Source: Neobacillus sp. FSL H8-0543 (GTDB taxonomy: Bacteria > Bacillota > Bacilli > Bacillales > Cytobacillaceae). From it: a DNA stretch of 64,000 nucleotides. The notes under the pieces are model-generated. The model searched no databases. It was not told where the DNA came from and saw nothing but the letters and a program-made list of their open reading frames with translations. Below, in pieces: positions 17,712 through 26,235 of this stretch. The stretch lies in the NCBI RefSeq assembly GCF_038592905.1, contig NZ_CP151943.1, forward strand, positions 530,001-594,000, written 5' to 3'. Numbering within the stretch: position 1 is the stretch's first letter; every line of letters starts with the position of its first letter. A program made the position numbers and the translations under genes.

Positions 17712-19022
17712 CTAAAATCCGGCTAAAGCTTTCGCATAACGGAAAGGTGTTACAAATAAAAGTCTCCTTAAGTTATAATTCTTCACTTTTGCCAGGCTAT
17801 CATAGCCGTACAATTTATTAACTTCTAAAATCCAAACATTATAATTTTGGTCAACAATACAATCAATTGCTACATCCCCGTAATTTCCTACACATTTATC
17901 TAATTCCTTACAAACCGTTTTACATTTGTCATAGATTTTCGCTTGAAGCTGTGAAGCCTCTTGATGATTGATTCCAAACAAATACTTTATTGCTTCATTA
18001 CCAGACAAAAGTTTTTCTACATATTTTAAATTGGTAACAATTTTGTTTTTCTTTGCCACTCTGCCGATCATGCCTTGACATTCCCACTGTTTTAACCCAT
18101 TTTTTTGCGTATATACTCTAAAGTCAACATTTCTATCACCAATTGTTGTTGATACACCTTGTTGGATAATGTAATTCCGACGAATATACTTCTCCAATAA
18201 CAGGATTAAATCAGCTTGTTCTCCTATATTCGTTTTTATATCGTTTTGATTAACAAAGACATAATTTCCCTGACCGTCCATTGTTACATTTAAAATCCCT
18301 CTTCCTCCTTCACCTTTAGGAGGTTTTAAATAGACGGTCTGATGCTTTCGTAACATCTGATCAAGTTGTTCGACCTCTGTTAACTCTTTAGTTTCAGGAA
18401 ATAGTTCTTTCAAATTTTTATTCCTTGAAGCATATTCTGGCAGTTCTCCTTTACAAAAATAGTAAGAGTTAATGACCCTGTCACCAATTTGTGAAATTAG
18501 ATCATTATATCTTACTGTATCGATGGGGTGCCGTTTATAAACTACATCTGGATAAGGGAAAACTCCATAAATCCAACGTGTGGTTGAAATTTCTCCTTGT
18601 GGATTAAAATAATATCCTTCAATTTGTTTTTTTTCGATATTAATTCCTCTTGCAGCACAAACATAAATTAGTCCCTTAATGCTTTGATACTCAGAAAAGC
18701 GACCTTTTAGCCGATCTAATCTTTTTGGGGTTAATTCACTGGGATTTAAGTAGGCAACAAAAGCAATAACTGGACCTAAAGATAGTACTCGCCCGTTAAT
18801 GATCAATTCATAAGGAATATCCTCTGGTATCGCGAGTTCATTTGACATTCGCGGAATACCTATTGTGTCGTCTGGCATTTCTTCATTAATATTTACGACC
18901 AGCTCCCTAGAGAATCCACCAATTTTTAAAATAATTCTTTGAGAAACAATACTGTATTGTTCTAACAGTTTCATGGAAATATCGATTGTATCTTGTTTCT
19001 GTTGATATCTTATAAAAACCAT
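17712..19022 (-). CDS. YheC/YheD-family ATP-grasp protein (436 aa)
   Basis: Long form of the family: a beta-rich N-terminal domain of about 190 residues (SLGPVIAFVAYL near residue 84, then YGVFPYPDVVYKR) and a C-terminal ATP-grasp with LKPPKGEGGRGILNV, IIQQGVSTTIGDRNVDFRVY, QKNGLKQWECQG and WILEVNKLYGYDS. The usual GIDIGID motif has become AIDCIVDQ, so metal binding may differ from the sisters. ATG at 19022 is preceded by GGCGGAGG. First gene of the operon that continues with the 357-aa ATP-grasp protein, the Mur ligase and the 348-aa ATP-grasp protein. Confidence 0.88.
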   Translation of the reverse strand: MVFIRYQQKQDTIDISMKLLEQYSIVSQRIILKIGGFSRELVVNINEEMPDDTIGIPRMSNELAIPEDIPYELIINGRVLSLGPVIAFVAYLNPSELTPKRLDRLKGRFSEYQSIKGLIYVCAARGINIEKKQIEGYYFNPQGEISTTRWIYGVFPYPDVVYKRHPIDTVRYNDLISQIGDRVINSYYFCKGELPEYASRNKNLKELFPETKELTEVEQLDQMLRKHQTVYLKPPKGEGGRGILNVTMDGQGNYVFVNQNDIKTNIGEQADLILLLEKYIRRNYIIQQGVSTTIGDRNVDFRVYTQKNGLKQWECQGMIGRVAKKNKIVTNLKYVEKLLSGNEAIKYLFGINHQEASQLQAKIYDKCKTVCKELDKCVGNYGDVAIDCIVDQNYNVWILEVNKLYGYDSLAKVKNYNLRRLLFVTPFRYAKALAGF

Positions 19023-19117
19023 GGGATTTACCTCCGCCTAAATGAAACCTAAAAAAGTCTATGTATTATTACATGCTCAGAAGAAATCCAATGAAACGGC
19101 AGTTGACCTATACGGAT

Positions 19118-19163
19118 AAAAAAAGAACTTATGAATAACAGTTGATTCTGTTTTCAAAAGTTC
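19118..19163 (-). terminator. Terminator after the glycosyltransferase/TupA-like operon
   Basis: On the minus strand GAACTT and AAGTTC enclose a nested AACAG/CTGTT stem and are followed by seven T, downstream of the gene ending at 19203. Confidence 0.7.
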
Positions 19164-19202
19164 CCTTTTTAAGAAATATTTTTTCAAACGCAAATTACCA
19201 CA

Positions 19203-20060
19203 TTATACATATCGCTTTAATTCAAGATACTGACCAAATAATTCATCATACTCTTTTGGTATAAATGGTTTAAGGCCATTTTCAGGGGTAAAGGTTAATT
19301 CACCAAAAAATATCTTATCGTTGGTATAGTAAAGATCGACTCGTACAAAGGCAAATTCAGCAGAAAGTTTCTGCGCTATAGTAAGTAATTCATTTAAACG
19401 TGAAGGTTTGATGACCAGTTCATTAAAGTTAGGATAATAATGCTGAACAGGAAGCTTATCCCAATTCAAATCATATATATCACGTTTAAAATCTTTAAAA
19501 CTATACCCGTCCACTTCTATAAATTTAGGTTCACCATGGAAACAAAAAATTCTATAATCCTTCAAATCTCCTGTTGGATCTTTTATTAATTCTTCGATTA
19601 CTACTCTTGGTTTTATATCGCGATAATTAGATTCTCCCGTTTTTCGAAAATAACTGGTATTAAGCCATTTTCTCACTTGATTCTTCTTATTATTCCAATT
19701 AAATTTTGTTTTGTCATTTACGATTAAATTCCACCCTGATGCGTGTGTGGGTTTTAATGCAAATGAATCGGGCAAACTATCCACTTTAATTTGATCTACC
19801 TTATCATAAACTCCAATAAGAGGGATAAGGTACTGTTCACCGACCTTCTCTTTCACATATTGACGCACTTCATATTTATCCACATACTTAGAAAATCGCT
19901 CAAGATTTCCAAATATCTTTATCCATTGAATTTTTTCAGAAAAGGTTCTAGGACTGGCTAAATTTAAGTCATACCCATGCCTGCGTTTAAATTCAACTTT
20001 CAACCTATTACTCTTATCTATTTTGATATTCTTTCTTGATTTTTTGATCCTTTTTCTCAT
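19203..20060 (-). CDS. TupA-like ATP-grasp amidoligase
   Basis: 285 residues of the ATP-grasp fold amidoligase family (PF14305), named after TupA, which builds the teichuronopeptide of an alkaliphilic Bacillus. Signature pieces: SPRTFSEKIQWIKIF, KYEVRQYVKEKVGEQYLIPL, FALKPTHASGWNLIV (ATP lysine), DYRIFCFHGEPKFIEVD and FVRVDLYYTNDKIFFGELTF. Such proteins usually travel with glycosyltransferases and are thought to attach amino acids to glycans, which fits the three glycosyltransferase genes upstream on the same strand. The first 25 residues are strongly basic. ATG at 20060; GGAGG upstream is slightly distant. Confidence 0.88.
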   Translation of the reverse strand: MRKRIKKSRKNIKIDKSNRLKVEFKRRHGYDLNLASPRTFSEKIQWIKIFGNLERFSKYVDKYEVRQYVKEKVGEQYLIPLIGVYDKVDQIKVDSLPDSFALKPTHASGWNLIVNDKTKFNWNNKKNQVRKWLNTSYFRKTGESNYRDIKPRVVIEELIKDPTGDLKDYRIFCFHGEPKFIEVDGYSFKDFKRDIYDLNWDKLPVQHYYPNFNELVIKPSRLNELLTIAQKLSAEFAFVRVDLYYTNDKIFFGELTFTPENGLKPFIPKEYDELFGQYLELKRYV

Positions 20061-20128
20061 CCTATTTCTTCAACCTCCAACCTAACTTTTAAAGTATTTG
20101 ATTAGTTTCATAGGAATTATTGATTCTA

Positions 20129-20971
20129 TTAACTACTCCCTATTTTAAAATATTCATAAAACCACCCCTCAAGCTTTTCAGAAATGGCATGATATCTTTT
20201 TGCAGAAATTGAACTTTTTATTTTCCTTTTTATGACAGTATTGTTGTCCCCATGTACGAGAACATAGGTCACAAGGGGGAAATTAACCATTTTATAGTTT
20301 TGATTTCTTAGATATTTTGTAACCCGAACGTGTGGGAAAATCACCCATTTAAATTTAGTCTTCATCACATCTCTCCTCCTAGAGGAAAGTGGAAAATCTC
20401 TATTAGAAAAGTAAAATACCGCACTGCTTCCACAGTTCGTATAAAAGAGATCCCTTGCCCATATCTGTTTATGTTTCAAATTAGCCATACACCCCGTGTT
20501 TATGACAAATGCATCTGAAATAGGGTTGGACCTAATAAATTCAACAAATCTATAGTGAATCCAATCATCTGCATCTAATGGCATAAAGTACCCTGAGAAC
20601 CCGATTTTCCGTAAATAGGCCCCGATCACTATACGTTTACGAAATTTGTCACTGCTATATTTTCTACTATTGGTTGGTGGGGGAAACCGAACAGGTAGCC
20701 ATGTAACGCGAGCATTTTCCATTTCCTCTATACTTGGTTTATTGTGGCCTGCAATTAATATTCGATAATTTTGGTCGGTATTGTGTAGGATTGATCTAAG
20801 TGTACTAGCTAAATTGTTCTGAACCCTAAACCAATTTCGCGATGTTTTTTTACTTTTTAACGAAATAGCAAAGGCGACTTCTACTTTACTTGATTTGTTT
20901 TTTTCCGCAAATCTATTCTCTTCAAAATAATCATCAACCTGATCCAATTGATCTAAAAGGGTAGGTTTCAC
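20129..20971 (-). CDS. Glycosyltransferase-like protein, GT-A fold (280 aa)
   Basis: The N-terminal half has GT2-like features: FRVQNNLASTLRSILHN, YRILIAGHNKP and the metal-binding acidic motif FMPLDADDWIHYRFVEFI near residue 133. The C-terminal half (NTGCMANLKHKQIW, FPHVRVTKYL) looks like an acceptor-binding region. No membrane segment, so a cytosolic enzyme. It begins 20 bases after the preceding gene; the GTG start at 20971 has no good ribosome site and may be coupled or misplaced. Donor and acceptor are unknown. Confidence 0.7.
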   Translation of the reverse strand: MKPTLLDQLDQVDDYFEENRFAEKNKSSKVEVAFAISLKSKKTSRNWFRVQNNLASTLRSILHNTDQNYRILIAGHNKPSIEEMENARVTWLPVRFPPPTNSRKYSSDKFRKRIVIGAYLRKIGFSGYFMPLDADDWIHYRFVEFIRSNPISDAFVINTGCMANLKHKQIWARDLFYTNCGSSAVFYFSNRDFPLSSRRRDVMKTKFKWVIFPHVRVTKYLRNQNYKMVNFPLVTYVLVHGDNNTVIKRKIKSSISAKRYHAISEKLEGWFYEYFKIGSS

Positions 20972-20991
20972 ATTATCAGAGGAAGGGTCCT

Positions 20992-22158
20992 CTATTTGTT
21001 CGTTCTGAGGATCCTTTTCATTTTTTTTTTTAGTATTTGATTTACTAGAACATCAGACATACTTGAATGCTTTACTACATTTTTATCTAAATATTGGATT
21101 GTTTTAATAATGGCTTCGAATCGTGTGATATTCCTTTGTTTGGAGTTTTTTTCAAGTGTTTTCATTCCTGAAAACATTCGAGCCACCCATCCGGCAACAC
21201 CATATTGACCAGCCTCAACAGATTTGGGTAACGGTTTACTGTCCCAGAAATCAGAGGTCCAATCATCCCATACTCCAGTGATTCCAAGCCGCCATAGTAA
21301 CTCGACTTTATCTCGACGTCCATACCAAAAGTCTTCATTAAATTCCTCTTTTGAGTCCCATCTAAAAATTAATTGTGGCTCTTCTACTGGAACTGGAATG
21401 AAGTTATCAGTTAATAGCTGTGTATTATCTAAAACTCTGGTCATCGGAACAGCAAAATACTTTAAATGTGGTTTTGAAATGACCTCTAAATATATTTTCT
21501 TCCAAGCCGTTTGTGTGACAAAGCAATTCCCATCCCAGGGTAAAATCCATTTTCCTCGAGTCTTTCCATCACGTAATGCAGCGTTTCGGGCGCCATTGAC
21601 GTTCATTACATAGTTGTTTTTTTTTCTAAAAATGGCAGCCAATAGCCTTTTTTTTCTTTCTTGATTCATAGAAGTATACTTATTACTCTTCAAATAGTTA
21701 GAATTAGGAAGGAAACTCGTATCTAACCCAATTTTTTTGTAATCTTCTTCAAGAAAAGGGATATGAATAAATTCCTGATGAAACTTTTTTAATAACGCAA
21801 TAATGGCTTGCTCAACCTCTTTATCAATTATTCGATTAACGATCCATCTTTTCTCGCAATTTTCTAATACAGATTCATGTTCTAAAATAAATTGAAGGTT
21901 TCTAAGTGTTTGTCCTTTTTGATGACGTGGATAGAGGTCATTACCAATAATGCGATATAGAACAAAAGTATCCCGTATTTTATCTAAACCTTTTTCTAGA
22001 TAATCTTTTTTCAAATAATCTAAAGTTTTTGGCTGCATCCCTTCAATTAGTTTTGTTGTTCCCGTTTGTTTTACTTTCCTTCTGGAGATTTTGTTCGTTC
22101 TTTTAATCGTTTTCCATTTGCGATTAGATTTCTTATTTATAGTAGTCCCTCTTTTCAT
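20992..22158 (-). CDS. Probable glycosyltransferase with basic N-terminal tail (388 aa)
   Basis: Not a family I can name with certainty. After a 35-residue Lys/Arg-rich tail (RKWKTIKRTNKISRRKVKQ) comes a GT-A-like domain: TFVLYRIIGNDLYPRHQKGQ, CEKRWIVNRIID, then NVNGARNAALRDGKTRGKWI with the acidic motif LPWDGNCF, where glycosyltransferases place the metal-binding aspartate. A helical C-terminal part follows. No signal or membrane segment. First of a pair with the gene at 20129, within the three-glycosyltransferase plus TupA-like minus-strand series. ATG at 22158 with AAGGGATGG upstream. Confidence 0.65.
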   Translation of the reverse strand: MKRGTTINKKSNRKWKTIKRTNKISRRKVKQTGTTKLIEGMQPKTLDYLKKDYLEKGLDKIRDTFVLYRIIGNDLYPRHQKGQTLRNLQFILEHESVLENCEKRWIVNRIIDKEVEQAIIALLKKFHQEFIHIPFLEEDYKKIGLDTSFLPNSNYLKSNKYTSMNQERKKRLLAAIFRKKNNYVMNVNGARNAALRDGKTRGKWILPWDGNCFVTQTAWKKIYLEVISKPHLKYFAVPMTRVLDNTQLLTDNFIPVPVEEPQLIFRWDSKEEFNEDFWYGRRDKVELLWRLGITGVWDDWTSDFWDSKPLPKSVEAGQYGVAGWVARMFSGMKTLEKNSKQRNITRFEAIIKTIQYLDKNVVKHSSMSDVLVNQILKKKMKRILRTNK

Positions 22159-22248
22159 TTATTTCACCATCCCTTCAAGAGTTTTTAGTGAAAATCCGTT
22201 ATCCAAAAATGTAGAGTATATCTTAACCTTTTACATTCATGATTTTTA

Positions 22249-22944
22249 CTATTTTTCTATATTCCTCAAAAATATTTTATAGCTTGTTCGCATTTTTTTC
22301 AGCCGCTTCCACCATTTCAACCCACAATGATGTAAGATGATTGGGTTTTTGGCAACATCATGCCGATTCGGCCTGCTATTCCATTTAACATGTAAACTCC
22401 CAATTAATGGCGTATATTTGGTTGGTCCTTTATAAGATAATATTCTTATATTTCTATTCTTAAAGCCAAGAAGCTTTAAGAAGGCTTGTTGATCCCACCA
22501 CTCATCAAATCGTTTCTTCTTGTGTCTCCAGACAGCCTCCAATATATCAATTGTCTTTGGATCCCGTTTCACTACGATAACCCCTGAATTAGGAAAAAGC
22601 GGTTTTCTTCTATGATAACTTGTCATATAAGCAACATGGTCAGTATTTAATTCATTTCGGATATCATCTCTTGGGTCAACAATAATGGTATCTGAATCCA
22701 TCCACATGACAATTTCATAATATTTTAATAGGTTAAATAACAAAAATATTTTATGCTTTTTAGCCATTTCACCTGGAAGAAGCTTTTTATTAAAAAACAA
22801 AGTATCGATTCCATGGAGCTTGCCATAATACTCCACTGTGGGTTTCATTATTTCTAATGCAGCCACATGATTTTTACCAGTGGCCAGACAGCAAATGACC
22901 ATATTACTGTTTGGAGTTAGTGATAAATCATAAGAAGGAATCAT
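22249..22944 (-). CDS. Glycosyltransferase with DSD motif (231 aa)
   Basis: 231 residues, GT-A fold. ICCLATGKNHVAALEIMKP at the start, YEIVMWMDSDTIIVDP (metal-binding DSD) near residue 80, FPNSGVIVVKR, WWDQQAFLKLL and ILHHCGLKWWKRLKK at the end are the order seen in galactosyltransferase GMA12/MNN10-like and GT8-like proteins. The donor is unknown. ATG at 22944 has AAAGGAG upstream. It is the first gene of the minus-strand series 22944-19203 and is divergent from the GT2 gene at 23174. Confidence 0.78.
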   Translation of the reverse strand: MIPSYDLSLTPNSNMVICCLATGKNHVAALEIMKPTVEYYGKLHGIDTLFFNKKLLPGEMAKKHKIFLLFNLLKYYEIVMWMDSDTIIVDPRDDIRNELNTDHVAYMTSYHRRKPLFPNSGVIVVKRDPKTIDILEAVWRHKKKRFDEWWDQQAFLKLLGFKNRNIRILSYKGPTKYTPLIGSLHVKWNSRPNRHDVAKNPIILHHCGLKWWKRLKKMRTSYKIFLRNIEK

Positions 22945-23136
22945 TTCATCACTCCTTTTAACACAATTTCAACTATACAACCTTTTTTATTTCTTTATTT
23001 TCGAAAAAACTCAATATTGTCTTTATATACTATTCAGTCGAAAATACATTGACTAGGTTTATTTTCAACTTCACCATAGATTTTTGACCATTTTTCAAAA
23101 TTATTCGTCTTTAAAAATCATTTTCTCTGCTTGTCT

Positions 23137-23145
23137 CATATAGTA
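23137..23145 (+). promoter_or_regulatory. Candidate sigma-K-type -10 element
   Basis: CATATAGTA fits the mother-cell sigma-K -10 consensus CATANNNTA exactly, 29 bases before the start of the GT2 gene. No convincing -35 AC element is present at the right distance, so this is tentative. Confidence 0.3.
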
Positions 23146-23173
23146 AAAGAGAAGAGTGAAAGGAGGGATCACA

Positions 23174-23878
23174 ATGGTCTCATTAATTGCATGTACTATA
23201 CGTACTAATATGATGAATAATATATTCGACAACTTTTCTAGACAAAATTGGAAGGAAAAAGAATTAATTATTATTCTTAATAATGACAAAATGGACATTG
23301 AAAAATGGAAGGAAAAAGCCGCAGATTATGAAAATGTTACAATCTATCAGCTTCCACAGGAACAGACATTAGGAAATTGTTTAAACTTTGGAATAGAAAA
23401 AGCGCAATATGATATTGTGGCCAAGTTTGATGACGACGATTATTATTCTCCTTACTATTTAACAGAGGCTATGGAGATATTTAAAACAACAAATGCACAG
23501 TTAGTTGGTAAAGGAAAATCGTTTATGTATTTTGAAAGACAAAAACTATTAACCATTCGGAGACTTGGTACCGAGAATAAAGCTGGGAAAAGTTCTCTAA
23601 AAGGTGGGACATTAATTTTCAAGAAGGAGATTTACCCTAATATAAAATTCCCTTCTAGAAAAGGAGCAGGGACAGACAGTGCGTTTGTAGGTATTTGTAT
23701 AAGAAGGAACATTAAAATTCACACAACCAGCAGATATAACTATGTGTATATACGAAAAAGGAACAGAAATTTCCATACTTTTAAACAATCAAATCTAAGA
23801 TTAAGGCAAAAAAGTAAAATAATTGGAAGAGTGGAAAACTATAAACAATATGCAACAAAAGTATTTGGAAATGAGTAG
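23174..23878 (+). CDS. Glycosyltransferase family 2 protein (234 aa)
   Basis: A compact GT2 domain: VSLIACTIRTNMMNNIFDNF at the N-terminus, ELIIILNNDKMD, the family segment TLGNCLNFGIEKAQYDIVAK and the metal motif FDDDDYYSPYYL near residue 84. GAGTDSAFVG provides the later acidic position. The C-terminus is rich in Lys/Arg. ATG at 23174 is chosen because AAAGGAGGG precedes it; the ATG 18 bases earlier has no site. Single-gene transcript, divergent from the gene at 22249 and convergent with the GT4 gene. Cytosolic; acceptor unknown. Confidence 0.85.
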   Translation: MVSLIACTIRTNMMNNIFDNFSRQNWKEKELIIILNNDKMDIEKWKEKAADYENVTIYQLPQEQTLGNCLNFGIEKAQYDIVAKFDDDDYYSPYYLTEAMEIFKTTNAQLVGKGKSFMYFERQKLLTIRRLGTENKAGKSSLKGGTLIFKKEIYPNIKFPSRKGAGTDSAFVGICIRRNIKIHTTSRYNYVYIRKRNRNFHTFKQSNLRLRQKSKIIGRVENYKQYATKVFGNE

Positions 23879-23902
23879 ATCCTTACCATTTTTTTTCTTA
23901 GC

Positions 23903-23954
23903 AAATAAATAAACAAGCCCTAACTCTTTTCGGTTAGGGCTTGTTTATTTATTT
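23903..23954. terminator. Strong bidirectional terminator
   Basis: A perfect 22-bp stem containing AACAAGCCCTAAC and GTTAGGGCTTGTT around an eight-base loop, between the convergent GT2 and GT4 genes. Confidence 0.9.
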
Positions 23955-24033
23955 GACATTTTTAATGGGCCGATTTCAAACGTCTAATTAATCTGTTCTG
24001 TCTGATATCTAGGTAATAACTTCTCGTTATTAT

Positions 24034-24984
24034 TTATTTTTTATATTCCATTAAGGCTTTAGCAATAAGCTTCTCAAAATTATCTGTCATAACTTCAGCA
24101 GAGAAATGTTGAGTGACATATTCCCTTAATTTTTTTGGAGGAGGAAATTGATTTCGTTGGAGGATATTTACCATCTCATTTACATTATTACAAGTTAGCT
24201 CTGGGAAACCTTTCATTGTTTCCCGTACTCCCCCTTTTCTAAAAGCAATAACAGGGGTACCACAAGCCATTGCTTCAATAGGAACTAATCCAAAAGGTTC
24301 CTCCCACGTAATAGGGAATAGGACACATTTTGCTTTAGAAAGTAGTCTCATTTTTTCCTCACCAGCCACTTCCCCAACATACTTTATTTGAGTTCCATCT
24401 ATGTGTGGTTTAACTTTCTTGTTAAAATATCCAATCCCTTTTTTTGGTACATTCCCAGCGATAAGTAATGAATCTCCGGTAGCCTTTGCTGCCATTATCG
24501 CCAAATGGGTCCCTTTTGAAGGAATTATTCTTCCAAGTGATAGTATGAAATTTCCCTTCTGCTCCAAATATGGATAATCCTCGAGACCGATTCCATTATG
24601 AACAAAGTAGCCTTCCCCATTTCCCTTATGATCTAATAGATATTCACTTACATAAACAGGAAATTGTACATTCATTTTATTAGCAGAATGAATCGAACAT
24701 AAAGTTGGAATCGGGAGTTTTTCCCTGGCTACAAACCCTGCATGATCAATTATTACATCCGCATCTACAGGAAGATTTTTTAGAACAAAGGGCAACAAAT
24801 TAGTTAAACTCTTTGGATATTCAATCAATTTACCTTTACATTTAGATCCCTGTTTAGCAAAAACAATCACTTCATGTCCACGGTCAATCAAACAATTCGT
24901 TAAATAATGAATATCACGCTCTGTACCTCCATAACCAATTGGAGGCACGGGGATAACATTTTTAGCTATTTGGACTATTTTCAC
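24034..24984 (-). CDS. Glycosyltransferase family 4 protein (316 aa)
   Basis: GT-B fold retaining glycosyltransferase. N-terminal domain with PPIGYGGTERDIHYLTNCL and EVIVFAKQGSKC; C-terminal nucleotide-sugar domain with FILSLGRIIPSKGTHLAI, VLFPITWEEPFGLVPIEAM (the EX7E motif) and ACGTPVIAFRKGG. Cytosolic or peripheral; sugar unknown. Slightly shorter than typical GT4 (350-400 aa) but all motifs are there. GTG at 24984 with GGTGGTGGG upstream. It stands alone on the minus strand, convergent with the GT2 gene. Confidence 0.9.
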   Translation of the reverse strand: MKIVQIAKNVIPVPPIGYGGTERDIHYLTNCLIDRGHEVIVFAKQGSKCKGKLIEYPKSLTNLLPFVLKNLPVDADVIIDHAGFVAREKLPIPTLCSIHSANKMNVQFPVYVSEYLLDHKGNGEGYFVHNGIGLEDYPYLEQKGNFILSLGRIIPSKGTHLAIMAAKATGDSLLIAGNVPKKGIGYFNKKVKPHIDGTQIKYVGEVAGEEKMRLLSKAKCVLFPITWEEPFGLVPIEAMACGTPVIAFRKGGVRETMKGFPELTCNNVNEMVNILQRNQFPPPKKLREYVTQHFSAEVMTDNFEKLIAKALMEYKK

Positions 24985-25118
24985 TTAACTTTCCCACCAC
25001 CATTTTCCTGATCTACAACTCAAAAGTTTTTTCTTTTTTGCTGTTAATCTATGCAGATAGTAGAAAAAGGTGTGGCCAACCTTTTAATCTGAGTGTTTTT
25101 CAGTAAAAAAACAGGCTC

Positions 25119-25151
25119 TATTACCCTATAGTCAACCTTTCGACCCTCGAA
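25119..25151 (-). pseudogene. Relic of a YheC/YheD gene
   Basis: Within the gene-free stretch 24985-25302, the minus strand encodes FEGRKVDYRVI, almost identical to FEDRKVDYRVI in the ATP-grasp core of the intact gene at 26236, and the DNA matches at about 28 of 33 bases. Flanking codons do not continue the family sequence, and there is no start. It looks like the last recognisable piece of a deleted copy. Nothing else in the stretch could be supported. Confidence 0.65.
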
Positions 25152-25302
25152 TACAAAATAATAATTGTTAGGACAATAACCTTTACCAAAAAAAATTTCT
25201 GTGAATATTATAGTACAAGAAAGATATGCTATTTGTTTATGCAGCTAAATTATGGGAACTCGAGGTTCGTAAGATAGGAAATGAAAATGAGGAGATGAGT
25301 TT

Positions 25303-26085
25303 TTGAATCACATTCATATAGCCGCGGTAAGTAATGACAATTACGCAAAACATACTGCTATTCTGTTTAATTCCATTCTATTAAATAATAAAACTGATTG
25401 TTTTATCCATTTTTATATCATAGGCAATCTATCTGAGGAAAATCAAAAAAAAGTTAATAGTTCTTTAGAATCTTTTCCTGCTAGTGTACTGTTTTTTCCG
25501 GTTAGCGAAAGTCGATTCAAAGGATTTAAATTATATAGTTATTTTAAAAAGGAAGCATATTATCGCTTATTACTGCCAGAATTATTAGACGATCACATTG
25601 AAAAGGTCATCTACCTAGATAGTGATATTATCGTTAGACAGGATATTATCGACCTATGGAACGTGGATATTGATAATTATTTTCTTGCTGCCGTTCAGGA
25701 CGTTGGTTTATGTGCCAGCAAGGATAGAAGAAGGATTCTTTCCATCCCCCTAAGTGCTGGTTATTTTAATTCAGGGGTATTATTAATAAATCTCATAAAA
25801 TGGAGGGAAAATAATACGGCTAATCAAGTAATCAATTATGCTAAAAATAATCCTAGAAAACTTAGAAGTATTGATCAAGACGCATTGAATGCGATTCTTT
25901 TCAATAATTGGCTTAAGCTGCATCCTAAGTGGAACTATATTTCAGGTAGAATTAGACTAGGAAAAATCCTAAAAGACCCTGCGATTATTCATTTCACAGG
26001 AAAAAATAAGCCTTGGAACCATAGTAGGCACCCTTTAAGAAATGAATATTTTAGATATTTAAAGAGTACAAAATGGGACAAGTAA
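25303..26085 (+). CDS. Glycosyltransferase family 8 protein (260 aa)
   Basis: Typical GT8: IHIAAVSNDNYAKHTAILFN at the start, KVIYLDSDIIVRQDIIDLW (DXD metal motif) near residue 105, GYFNSGVLLINLIKW, IDQDALNAILFN and IIHFTGKNKPW near the end. Retaining GT8 enzymes use UDP-glucose or UDP-galactose; the acceptor here is unknown. Start TTG at 25303 with GAGGAG eight bases upstream. Plus-strand single gene, convergent with the YheC/D series whose terminator it shares. Confidence 0.92.
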   Translation: MNHIHIAAVSNDNYAKHTAILFNSILLNNKTDCFIHFYIIGNLSEENQKKVNSSLESFPASVLFFPVSESRFKGFKLYSYFKKEAYYRLLLPELLDDHIEKVIYLDSDIIVRQDIIDLWNVDIDNYFLAAVQDVGLCASKDRRRILSIPLSAGYFNSGVLLINLIKWRENNTANQVINYAKNNPRKLRSIDQDALNAILFNNWLKLHPKWNYISGRIRLGKILKDPAIIHFTGKNKPWNHSRHPLRNEYFRYLKSTKWDK

Positions 26086-26173
26086 TCTAACAATTTACTA
26101 AAAAGTAATTTAGCAGTATTTCAAAAATAGAAAAAGTAAGGAAAGGACAATTTAAAAGGCTAACTATTATTTG

Positions 26174-26212
26174 AATTCAAAAAGGCCCCCACACAGAGGC
26201 CTTTTTGAATTT
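26174..26212. terminator. Bidirectional terminator
   Basis: AATTCAAAAAGGCC pairs with GGCCTTTTTGAATT, between the convergent GT8 gene and the end of the YheC/D operon. Confidence 0.9.
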
Positions 26213-26235
26213 TATTATCTTTTTCAATATATTAT

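Noticed and set aside
19071..19138. 22-codon plus-strand frame beginning MLRRNPMKRQ
   Set aside because: No ribosome site, and it overlaps the terminator of the neighbouring operon.
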